Assembly: GCA_023430845.1 (NCBI GenBank)
Contig: JAEYYJ010000078.1
Span: 1-5,436, forward strand
Length of the DNA: 5,436 nucleotides
Origin: Pseudomonadota bacterium
Lineage (GTDB): Bacteria; Pseudomonadota; Alphaproteobacteria; Rhizobiales; Hyphomicrobiaceae
Reading direction: 5' to 3'
The position numbers and the translations under genes are program-made. Positions 1 through 5,061 of the stretch are shown here, one piece after another. Position 1 is the first letter of the stretch. The number at the start of each line of letters is the position of its first letter. The notes beneath the pieces were generated by a model. The model was given only the letters and a program-made list of their open reading frames with translations, was not told the DNA's origin and searched no databases.

Positions 1-165
1 CTCCCAGCCGTGCGCAAGGCCGCACCTGAAGCAACCATCGCGGCCGATGGCTTCTCCTGTCGCCACCAGATCCATGACGGTACGGGCCGATCCGCCCGTC
101 ACGTCGCCCGCATTCTCGCCGAGGCCATGCGCGCCTCGGAAACGCCAACGGAGACCCGCCGATGA
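1..165 (+). CDS. FAD-binding and (Fe-S)-binding oxidoreductase, C-terminal fragment (5' end outside window)
   Basis: Only the last 54 codons are present; the frame is open from base 1 and ends with TGA at 163-165. The tail contains ADGFSCRHQI followed by GTGRSARHVARIL. This is the closing motif I associate with the Fe-S/cysteine-rich C-terminus of large FAD-linked oxidases of the YdiJ/D-lactate dehydrogenase type, which oxidise 2-hydroxyacids and pass electrons to an acceptor through Fe-S clusters. The FAD domain and cluster ligands would lie upstream, so the substrate cannot be judged. The stop codon overlaps the start of the downstream amidase (ATGA), which suggests one mRNA and coupled translation. 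The family call rests on a short motif remembered from the family, so it is moderate; the reading frame itself is secure. Confidence 0.62.
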   Translation, partial: LPAVRKAAPEATIAADGFSCRHQIHDGTGRSARHVARILAEAMRASETPTETRR

Positions 166-1493
166 CCAAGCTCACAGACCTCACCGCCGCCGAGGCATCC
201 GCCCGTATGAAGGCCGGCGAGCTGACCGCGCTCGCCTATGCCGATGCATTCATCGAGCGGGTGGCCGAGTGTGAAGCCGATGTGCAGGCCTGGGTGCATC
301 TCGATCCCGAGCGCGTGCGCGCCGATGCCCGCGCCGCCGATGAGCGCCGCCGCGAGGGCATTGCGGCTGGGCCGCTCAACGGCATTCCGGTCGGTATCAA
401 GGACATTATCGCCACGGCGGACATGCCGACGCAGAACGGCTGTGCCTATTTCAAGGATCACCAGCCCGAGCACGATGCCGGCTGCATCGCGCAGCTTCGT
501 GGTGCGGGTGCCATCATCATGGGCAAGACCGTCACGACGGAGCTTGCGACGCACGTCCCGAACAAGACGCGCAATCCGCACAATCTGGAGCACACGCCCG
601 GTGGTTCGTCCTCGGGATCAGCGGCTGCTGTCGCCTGCGGAATGGTACCGCTCGCGCTCGGCACACAGACGGGGGGCTCGGTCATCCGCCCTGCATCCTT
701 CTGCGGCATCTATGGCATCAAACCGACGATCGGCCTCATCTCGCGCACCGGCGTGACCATGCAGTCGCACACGCTGGATACCGTCGGCGTGTATGGTCGG
801 AGTCTCGAGGACCTCGCGCTCGGCGTCGACGCCATGGGGGCGTATGACACCGCTGATGAGGTGAGCTACCCGCGTCCGCGTCCGAACTTGGCGAGTGCGC
901 TTGCCGAGGGCGCGTCATCAACACCGACCCTCGCTTTTTTCCGCTCGCCGGCTTGGGAGGTCGCCGAGCCTGCCGCGAAGAGCGCCATCGAGCAGTTCGC
1001 CAAGGCACTCGGCGATCGCGTCGTGGATGCCGAGATGCCGGAGTTTGACGGTATCGTGCAGCATCATGCCAACGTTATGGCAGGCGAGCAGGCCTCCCAC
1101 TACGGCCCGCTACTCAAGGCGTCGCCCAATGGCATCTCGCCGAGCCTCGCGGAGCGCATTCGCTATGGCGAGACGGTCCTCGCACGCGCCTACATCGATG
1201 GGTTGCGCGCGCGCGATCGCGCTTATGCCGCCGTCGAAGATCTCCTCTCACGGCATTCTGCGATCCTCACGCTCTCATCACCAGGGCCGGCGCCGAAAGG
1301 CCTGCATTCGACGGGCAATGCCATCTACAACGGCATGTGGACGCTGCTCGGCGTACCGTGCATCACGCTGCCGCTAATGACGGTCGGCGGTCTTCCATGC
1401 GGCGTGCAGCTCATCGGCCTGCGCCGCGACGAGGCGCGCCTTTTGCGCATCGCGCGTTGGGTGGAACAGCACGCGAAGCGAATCGTGGTGTGA
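162..1493 (+). CDS. Amidase signature (AS) family hydrolase
   Basis: A 443-residue protein of typical AS-family length that hydrolyses an amide bond through a Ser-cisSer-Lys triad. All three residues are visible by motif: Lys80 in PVGIKDI, the cis-Ser at Ser149 in GGSSSGSAAA, and the nucleophile Ser173 in TQTGGSVIRPAS. The 24-residue gap between the two serines matches that in fatty-acid amide hydrolase. The FCGIYGIKPT block after the nucleophile is also typical. It lacks a signal peptide, so it should be cytoplasmic. The ATG overlaps the stop of the upstream FAD/Fe-S oxidase (ATGA), and no separate strong Shine-Dalgarno is needed if translation is coupled. GatA is unlikely because there are no gatB or gatC genes beside it. 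The substrate is unknown; AS enzymes range from aliphatic amidases to allophanate, biuret and aryl-amide hydrolases. It converges on the methyltransferase gene with 6 bases between the stops. Confidence 0.9.
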   Translation: MTKLTDLTAAEASARMKAGELTALAYADAFIERVAECEADVQAWVHLDPERVRADARAADERRREGIAAGPLNGIPVGIKDIIATADMPTQNGCAYFKDHQPEHDAGCIAQLRGAGAIIMGKTVTTELATHVPNKTRNPHNLEHTPGGSSSGSAAAVACGMVPLALGTQTGGSVIRPASFCGIYGIKPTIGLISRTGVTMQSHTLDTVGVYGRSLEDLALGVDAMGAYDTADEVSYPRPRPNLASALAEGASSTPTLAFFRSPAWEVAEPAAKSAIEQFAKALGDRVVDAEMPEFDGIVQHHANVMAGEQASHYGPLLKASPNGISPSLAERIRYGETVLARAYIDGLRARDRAYAAVEDLLSRHSAILTLSSPGPAPKGLHSTGNAIYNGMWTLLGVPCITLPLMTVGGLPCGVQLIGLRRDEARLLRIARWVEQHAKRIVV

Positions 1494-1499
1494 TCCGCC

Positions 1500-2261
1500 T
1501 CAGGGCTGCTCGCGCTTGTGGTCGAGCAACTCGGTTGTAGCCCGCGTGGCGCCCCGCAGCGGGACGAGCTGCGGCAGTCGTCGCGCAACGGCCCCGGTGC
1601 CGATGGGCGAACTCAGCTCCTTACGCGCTTCGACGATGATGACGCCCGCAAAAGCCGGCCAGATCCGCGCGCCGACGCGCTCGATGGCGAGCCCTGTTCG
1701 TCGCACGAAGGCGCGGTCGACAGGTGCCATGAAGAGGGCACTGCTCCAGTCGACGGGCGAGAAAAGCGCTTCCTTGAGCGCGCGCCCGATCTGGCGCGAG
1801 CTATAGGGCAGGCCGTGTCCGAAGGGCGTCGTATCCATGCGCGCCCAGACACCGCGCCGATTGGGCACGATGATCATGAGGCGGCCTTCGGGCTTCAGTA
1901 CGCGCCAGAACTCGCGCAGCAGCTTGCGCACCTCGCCGCTGCCTTCGAGGCAGTGCACGACGAGCAGGTTGTCGACGCTGGCGTCCGGCAGCGGCAGCAT
2001 GTCGTCCTCGTAGAGGGCGGTACACACGTCGCCTCTCGACGGCCACATGATCGCGCCCTGTGTCGCCGGCATGAGAGCGCCGATGCGCCCCGCTTCGCTG
2101 CGGAACGAGCCGAGATAAGGCACGGCATAGCCGACTCCGATCAGCGTCGCGCCGGGGAGCCGCGACCAACGCGCGCGGATGCGCTGCGAGAGAACCCTGC
2201 GAACCAGGGAGCCGAGCGGACGATCATAGAAATCGCGCAGTTCGAGAATATCGGGCTGCAT
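1500..2261 (-). CDS. Class I SAM-dependent methyltransferase (family often found beside gloB)
   Basis: A 253-residue protein with a class I methyltransferase layout. A glycine-rich motif I-like segment, TLIGVGYAVPYLG (residues 39-51), is followed by the acidic EDDMLPLPDASVDNLLVVH block (about 85-103), which is the usual post-motif II/motif IV position. Next come LLREFWRVLKPEGRLMIIVP (about 114-133) and PNRRGVWARMDTTPFGHG (133-150). This pattern matches a family common in Hyphomicrobiales and often encoded next to the glyoxalase II gene gloB; no gloB is seen here. The substrate is unknown, and the C-terminus (after about 212) is basic and poorly conserved. The start at 2261 is the first ATG in frame, because an in-frame TGA precedes it with no ATG between; a GAGG lies only 2 bases upstream, so the ribosome-binding site is not convincing. 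The gene is transcribed away from rph and towards the amidase. Confidence 0.85.
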   Translation of the reverse strand: MQPDILELRDFYDRPLGSLVRRVLSQRIRARWSRLPGATLIGVGYAVPYLGSFRSEAGRIGALMPATQGAIMWPSRGDVCTALYEDDMLPLPDASVDNLLVVHCLEGSGEVRKLLREFWRVLKPEGRLMIIVPNRRGVWARMDTTPFGHGLPYSSRQIGRALKEALFSPVDWSSALFMAPVDRAFVRRTGLAIERVGARIWPAFAGVIIVEARKELSSPIGTGAVARRLPQLVPLRGATRATTELLDHKREQP

Positions 2262-2366
2262 CGCCTCGCGGTTATCCCTTTTAATCTCAGTGCGTGTGTG
2301 GCCACGCGCTCAGCGAGCGCCACCGGGCCTTGTCCCTCGCGCAGCTGGCGGACGGAAATTGCCTGT

Positions 2367-2394
2367 ATCATAGCTGTGTGATCCCAACTGTGCA
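2367..2394 (-). promoter_or_regulatory. Candidate sigma-70-type promoter for the methyltransferase gene
   Basis: Reading the minus strand, TGCACA (2394 to 2389, four of six bases matching TTGACA) is followed after 16 bases by TATGAT (2372 to 2367, five of six matching TATAAT). It would give a 5' leader of roughly 100 bases before the start at 2261. In GC-rich DNA such a pair can occur by chance, so this is a suggestion from consensus matching only. Confidence 0.33.
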
Positions 2395-2504
2395 GGCTCT
2401 TATTGATCGGCGTGTGCACTGCACGATCCTCAGTTCCCCAAGTGTTTACGCGTGTGCCGTGTCCTCCGAGGCTCCGGGCGCGAATTCCTGAGCGCAATAC
2501 GCTG

Positions 2505-2533
2505 TTGATCTGTCGGGGAGGGTTGCGTAGCTT
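2505..2533 (+). promoter_or_regulatory. rph: Candidate promoter for rph
   Basis: TTGATC at 2505-2510 (four of six matching the -35 consensus) is followed after 17 bases by TAGCTT at 2528-2533 (three of six matching the -10 consensus). This would leave a leader of about 50 bases before the rph ATG. The spacing is ideal but the -10 is poor, so confidence is low. Confidence 0.25.
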
Positions 2534-2588
2534 GGCGCACTTTTCCGCGACAACTCGCATCCGCAACCTTGCCACCTTCAGGAGTCCC

Positions 2589-3302
2589 ATGCGCCCGTCC
2601 AAGCGAAAGCCCGATGAGTTGAGGCGTGTTTCGATCGAGCGCGCGGTATCGGTGCATGCTGAAGGGTCGTGCCTGATCAAGTTCGGCAATACGCAGGTTC
2701 TCTGCATGGCGAGCCTTGAAGAGCGCGTGCCGCCCTGGCTCAAGGGGCAGGGACGTGGGTGGGTTACGGCGGAGTACGGAATGCTGCCGCGTGCAACGCG
2801 CGAGCGCACGCGGCGCGAGGTGACGACGGGGCATCCCTCCGGCCGCACGCAGGAAATCCAGCGGCTCATCGGCCGCTCGCTGCGCGCCGTTATCGATCTC
2901 CCCAAGCTCGGCGAGAAGCAGATCTCCGTCGACTGTGACGTCATCCAGGCCGATGGCGGCACGCGCACGGCTGCGATCACCGGCGCCTGGGTGGCGCTGC
3001 ATGATTGCATTGCCTGGATGCGCGCGCGTGACATGGTCAAGGACGGCGTATTGCGCGATCAGGTGGCGGCTGTTTCGGCAGGGCTTTATGCCGGTGCGCC
3101 GGTCCTCGATCTCGATTACGCCGAGGATTCCGAAGCCGACGCCGACGCGAACTTCGTCATGACCGGCAATGGCGGGATCGTCGAGATCCAAGGCACAGCT
3201 GAGACGACGCCGTTCAATCAGGAAGCCTTCGATCAGCTCATGATTCTGGCGCGCAAGGGCATCGGCGAGCTCATCTCGCTCCAGAAGCTGACGGTCGCCT
3301 GA
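2589..3302 (+). CDS. rph: Ribonuclease PH
   Basis: A phosphate-dependent 3'-to-5' exoribonuclease that trims tRNA precursors down to the mature 3' end. The 237-residue length and the [12 protein letters not shown] opening are typical of RNase PH. Arg86 ([18 protein letters not shown]) and the phosphate-binding Gly124-Thr125-Arg126 ([11 protein letters not shown]) fall at the same numbers as in characterised RNase PH enzymes. The C-terminal segment [15 protein letters not shown] followed by [12 protein letters not shown] is also diagnostic. The frame is open further upstream to 2403, but the start at 2589 is preferred because it gives the conserved N-terminus and follows AGGAG at 2580-2584, 4 bases before the ATG. 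RNase PH works as a hexameric ring in the cytoplasm. The usual alphaproteobacterial neighbours hrcA, rdgB and hemW are absent; an ABM-family gene follows instead after 42 bases. Confidence 0.97.
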   Translation: MRPSKRKPDELRRVSIERAVSVHAEGSCLIKFGNTQVLCMASLEERVPPWLKGQGRGWVTAEYGMLPRATRERTRREVTTGHPSGRTQEIQRLIGRSLRAVIDLPKLGEKQISVDCDVIQADGGTRTAAITGAWVALHDCIAWMRARDMVKDGVLRDQVAAVSAGLYAGAPVLDLDYAEDSEADADANFVMTGNGGIVEIQGTAETTPFNQEAFDQLMILARKGIGELISLQKLTVA

Positions 3303-3344
3303 GCGGCGCATTCAAAGCAACAAACAAGACCCGGAGGAAGCACC

Positions 3345-3650
3345 ATGCTCGCCATCATCGTCCACTTCGAAGCCAAGGCGGACAAGATCGACGCGTTCAA
3401 GGAGGCGATCGTCGGCCATGCCACGCGGTGCCTCGAGCGCGAGCCCGGATGCCTGCAATTCGATGTGGTCCAGGATCCGAAGAACCCGGCCAATTTCGCG
3501 GTCTACGAGATCTACAAGGATCAAGCCGCCGTCGACGCCCATCGCGCGAGCCCGCACATGGCCGAGACGGGTAAGGTCATCCCGGACCTGGTCGCAAAGC
3601 GCGAGCTGCACCTTCTGAATTTCGTCGCCGGTGGCAAGCCGAAGCGCTGA
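3345..3650 (+). CDS. Antibiotic biosynthesis monooxygenase (ABM) domain protein, putative quinol monooxygenase
   Basis: A 101-residue single-domain protein of the dimeric alpha/beta-barrel ABM family (YgiN-like). The opening strand MLAIIVHFEAKADKIDAF is followed by the family core EPGCLQFDVVQDPKNP (about residues 34-49), FAVYEIYKDQAAVDAHRASP and HLLNF. Family members include cofactor-free quinol or anthrone monooxygenases and proteins of unknown role, so an oxygenase activity here is inferred, not shown. The start is well supported by GGAGG at 3333-3337, 7 bases before the ATG. It lies 42 bases after rph on the same strand with no terminator between, so co-transcription is likely. The stop lies 14 bases from the converging PL14-like gene. 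No signal peptide is visible. Confidence 0.88.
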   Translation: MLAIIVHFEAKADKIDAFKEAIVGHATRCLEREPGCLQFDVVQDPKNPANFAVYEIYKDQAAVDAHRASPHMAETGKVIPDLVAKRELHLLNFVAGGKPKR

Positions 3651-3664
3651 GGCCTTCGCGCGGG

Positions 3665-4489
3665 CTACCAGCGATACTCGAACGGGGTGAGTAGCACCTG
3701 GGCCGCGTTGTCGTGCGCCTTCGGCTGGCGCGCATAGGCGACCTCGGCGAGGACGCCCTGAACAGCGGAGCCCGCGCCCGTGCGAAAGGCAACGCCGCGG
3801 TTCTCGAACCGCAGCTTGCCGTCGAGCCACACCCTGAGAATGCCGTCGCTCCGGCCGGGCGTGTTGACGACGACCTCCTGGTCGACCATCACCCAGCGGC
3901 CACGCGGCAGCTCGGAGGCATTGCTCTCGTTCCTGAGCCGCGTCGGGCCCTCGGGCGCGTGGCCGATAATGTCGAGTTGGCCTTTATCGTCCCAGGCAAG
4001 GCGTGCGGAGAAGGCGTCGGGCGCCTTGCGGTCGCTGCCGGACGGCCCCCCAAGAAGCCCGGGCAGGCGGCCGCCCGCGGCGAAGTCGAACTCGCGATCG
4101 AGCTTGAAGGCGTAGGAAACGCACGCAGCCGCAACCGCCCCAGAGGACTGCGGCATCCACTCGAAGCCGGCACCAGGCGACGTTGTTGCCTCGCGCTGGA
4201 CCGCGAGATCGACGGCGAGCGCGCTGCCGGGGCCATGATCGACTTTGACGACGCTCACGCGCTCCGTGAGGCCCCAGTCGGTCGCGCCGAGGCGGGCCTG
4301 CAGGTCCGACGCGGTGAGGAGCTGGCCATCGTCACGCTGGAGCGACCACTGGACGGCATTGTCGTAGCGCACGCGGCATGTTTCGGCGTCGGTGCCGATC
4401 ATAGAGCGGCCGATAGTGACGACGGAGGCCACCGCAACTACGACCACCGCACCATTGAGCAGGATTGCCGTTTTGCTCGGCATGCGCAT
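3665..4489 (-). CDS. Membrane-anchored or secreted protein with polysaccharide lyase 14-like domain
   Basis: A 274-residue protein. MRMPSK is followed by a hydrophobic stretch, TAILLNGAVVVVAVASVVTIG (residues 7-27), that reads as an uncleaved signal anchor or signal peptide, placing the rest in the periplasm or outside. A short region (about 33-75) precedes a beta-rich domain with the marks of PL14: FDFAAGGRLPGLLGG (134-148), FSARLAW (160-166), then RGRWVMVDQEVVVNTPG (196-212) and DGILRVWLDGKLRFENRG (215-232). PL14 enzymes cleave alginate or glucuronan by beta-elimination; the substrate here is not known. Arg141 sits where family members I recall carry Lys in GGKLPGL, so activity may be altered or lost. 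I chose ATG 4489 because GGAG lies 9 bases upstream; the frame extends to 4597, but that extension has charged, low-similarity sequence before the hydrophobic segment. A long plus-strand frame over the same DNA is a shadow. It appears to be a single-gene unit. Confidence 0.78.
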   Translation of the reverse strand: MRMPSKTAILLNGAVVVVAVASVVTIGRSMIGTDAETCRVRYDNAVQWSLQRDDGQLLTASDLQARLGATDWGLTERVSVVKVDHGPGSALAVDLAVQREATTSPGAGFEWMPQSSGAVAAACVSYAFKLDREFDFAAGGRLPGLLGGPSGSDRKAPDAFSARLAWDDKGQLDIIGHAPEGPTRLRNESNASELPRGRWVMVDQEVVVNTPGRSDGILRVWLDGKLRFENRGVAFRTGAGSAVQGVLAEVAYARQPKAHDNAAQVLLTPFEYRW

Positions 4490-4610
4490 TGTCTTATTCT
4501 CCAGTGCCAGCCTCGGAACGCCAGTTATGTGCCGCTTGCGGCGCAGCATGGCGGATCGGCAGGAGGCAGCCCCCGACTGATGCCCTGAACTTCCCACAAA
4601 CGTGTCAAGA

Positions 4611-4661
4611 AACAGGCCCTGTGCTTCGGTCGCCTTTTATGCAAAAGCAGGCAGGCCTGTT
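4611..4661. repeat. Nested inverted repeats
   Basis: AACAGGCC (4611-4618) is the exact reverse complement of GGCCTGTT (4654-4661), and inside this pair CTTTT (4634-4638) faces AAAAG (4643-4647) across a 4-base loop. On the minus strand the element lies just upstream of the TTGACA box of the PL14-like gene. It could be an operator or merely chance; no T-run follows on either strand, so it is not a standard terminator. Confidence 0.4.
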
Positions 4662-4673
4662 GAAGGTCCGCTA

Positions 4674-4687
4674 ACCATCATGATGGT
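4674..4687. promoter_or_regulatory. Perfect 14-base palindrome, possible operator
   Basis: ACCATCATGATGGT equals its own reverse complement with no spacer. It lies between two divergent genes, about 178 bases before the thiS start and 185 before the PL14-like start. A dimeric repressor or activator site would look like this, but no regulator gene is in the window and the motif does not match an operator I know. Confidence 0.4.
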
Positions 4688-4693
4688 GGCGAC

Positions 4694-4708
4694 ATGCGCT
4701 CGGCGCAT
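4694..4708. repeat. 15-base inverted repeat ATGCGC-TCG-GCGCAT
   Basis: Two perfect 6-base arms are separated by TCG. The element begins 6 bases after the 14-base palindrome, so the two together make a compact 35-base symmetric block. It may form a short hairpin in RNA or be a second protein site. Confidence 0.4.
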
Positions 4709-4776
4709 CGCTGCCTTGGCATCCTTGGGTAGGCATTGACCTTATATTTACCGAGTGGGTCGGTTTTCCGCTGGTG

Positions 4777-4839
4777 GGGCGAGCGTGTATTCTCGCCCGA
4801 ACGAAGGCGGCCCGGGCGAGTTGGGCTCGCGAGAAGGAG
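4777..4839 (+). promoter_or_regulatory. Alternative-hairpin leader ending at the thiS ribosome-binding site
   Basis: Three hairpins share arms. Hairpin A pairs GGGCGAG (4777-4783) with CTCGCCC (4792-4798) over an 8-base loop. Hairpin B pairs CTCGCCCG (4792-4799) with CGGGCGAG (4813-4820) over 13 bases. Hairpin C pairs GCGAG (4816-4820) with CTCGC (4826-4830) over 5 bases, and ends just before AAGGAG (4834-4839), the likely thiS Shine-Dalgarno. A and C can coexist, while B excludes both, a layout seen in RNA switches and attenuators. There is no T-run for termination, so any control would probably act on translation. The pairings are exact as read; their biological role is inference. Confidence 0.42.
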
Positions 4840-4851
4840 TGGGCGCGCGGA

Positions 4852-5061
4852 ATGGATGCGGTTCTGAAGGTGGTCGTAAACGGCGAGCCGGCGCAGACGC
4901 GGGCCAGGACACTGGCCGAGCTGCTGATCGAGCTCGGCTATGGCGATGCCAAGGTCGCGACCGCGCGCAACGGCGATTTTGTGCCGCACCGCAAGCGGAG
5001 TACGATCGAGCTTACCGGCGGCGATACAATTGAAATCGTTTCGCCGAGACAAGGCGGGTAA
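4852..5061 (+). CDS. thiS: Sulfur carrier protein ThiS
   Basis: A 69-residue ubiquitin-like protein that, once adenylated and thiocarboxylated at its C-terminus, hands sulfur to ThiG for synthesis of the thiamine thiazole. It shows the expected beta-grasp pattern: [28 protein letters not shown] (residues 21-40), [17 protein letters not shown], and the essential Gly-Gly terminus. Length is typical. The start at 4852 gives a normal N-terminus; AAGGAG at 4834-4839 is 12 bases upstream, a rather long spacing. A GTG at 4774 would give an in-frame 95-residue form, but the extra 26 residues are Arg/Ala-rich and fall on the hairpin leader, so I reject it. The TAA overlaps the ATG of thiG, indicating coupled translation. 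The thiC and thiO genes often found upstream in Hyphomicrobiales are not here. Confidence 0.95.
   Translation: MDAVLKVVVNGEPAQTRARTLAELLIELGYGDAKVATARNGDFVPHRKRSTIELTGGDTIEIVSPRQGG

Larger units (their letters stand above)
2262..2588. other. Divergent intergenic region between the methyltransferase gene and rph
   Basis: These 327 bases separate two outward-facing genes. Short open frames cross it on both strands, but none has a convincing ribosome-binding site or recognisable product. I see promoter-like sites facing each way (given separately). There is an 11-base inverted repeat GTGCA-C-TGCAC at 2414-2424, sitting about 20 bases upstream of the minus-strand promoter candidate. There is also a perfect 6-base stem GCGCTC-AGC-GAGCGC at 2306-2320 in the methyltransferase leader. 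No tRNA or known small RNA was recognised. The hrcA gene often found divergent from rph in alphaproteobacteria is not here. Confidence 0.6.
4490..4851. other. Divergent intergenic region between the PL14-like gene and thiS, rich in inverted repeats
   Basis: These 362 bases hold no gene I can support. On the minus strand a perfect TTGACA lies at 4608 to 4603, about 115 bases before the PL14-like start, but the base run 17 positions on (GGGCAT) is a poor -10. On the plus strand the only AT-rich patch is TTGACCTTATATTTA (4736-4750), with TTGGCA at 4716-4721, but no pair has standard spacing. The region carries several perfect inverted repeats, annotated separately. The characteristic TPP riboswitch (thi-box) strings CTGAGA and ACCTGA were looked for ahead of thiS and not found. 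Confidence 0.6.

Noticed and set aside
99..593. Minus-strand open frame opposite the amidase N-terminus
   Set aside because: It overlaps the amidase active-site Lys and cis-Ser motifs on the other strand and extends over the oxidase tail; typical shadow of GC-rich coding sequence.
1507..1528. Inverted repeat TGCTCG/CGAGCA at the amidase-methyltransferase junction as a bidirectional terminator
   Set aside because: It lies within the methyltransferase C-terminal codons, has a 10-base loop and no T-run; chance is a sufficient explanation.
1518..2381. Plus-strand open frame (287 codons) opposite the methyltransferase
   Set aside because: The minus strand shows ordered methyltransferase motifs; the plus-strand product is low-complexity in charged residues and has no motif.
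2403..2588. N-terminal extension of rph
   Set aside because: RNase PH characteristically begins MRPS, which matches the ATG at 2589 with AGGAG before it; the extension has no family similarity.
2430..3311. Long minus-strand open frame (293 codons) opposite rph
   Set aside because: The plus strand encodes a textbook RNase PH over the same bases, and the antisense product has no recognisable domain.
3640..3658. Hairpin CGAAG/CTTCG between the ABM and PL14-like genes as a terminator
   Set aside because: The stem is only 5 bases with a 9-base loop and no T-run on either strand.
3713..4588. Long plus-strand open frame (291 codons) covering the PL14-like gene
   Set aside because: It is a GC-rich shadow: its translation is Arg/Ala/Glu-rich without recognisable motifs, while the minus strand shows the PL14 pattern, a signal anchor and a ribosome-binding site.
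4465..4674. Small plus-strand open frame containing CSAC and CAAC cysteine pairs (zinc-ribbon-like)
   Set aside because: It is antisense to the PL14-like start region, has no ribosome-binding site, and the cysteine spacing is not followed by a recognisable fold.
4774..4851. GTG start giving a 26-residue N-terminal extension of ThiS
   Set aside because: ThiS proteins are about 65-70 residues and start near the LKVVVNGE strand; the extension is Arg/Ala-rich and coincides with the hairpin leader.
4690..4851. TPP riboswitch before thiS
   Set aside because: I searched by eye for the conserved CTGAGA and ACCTGA segments and did not find them; only a covariance-model search would settle it.
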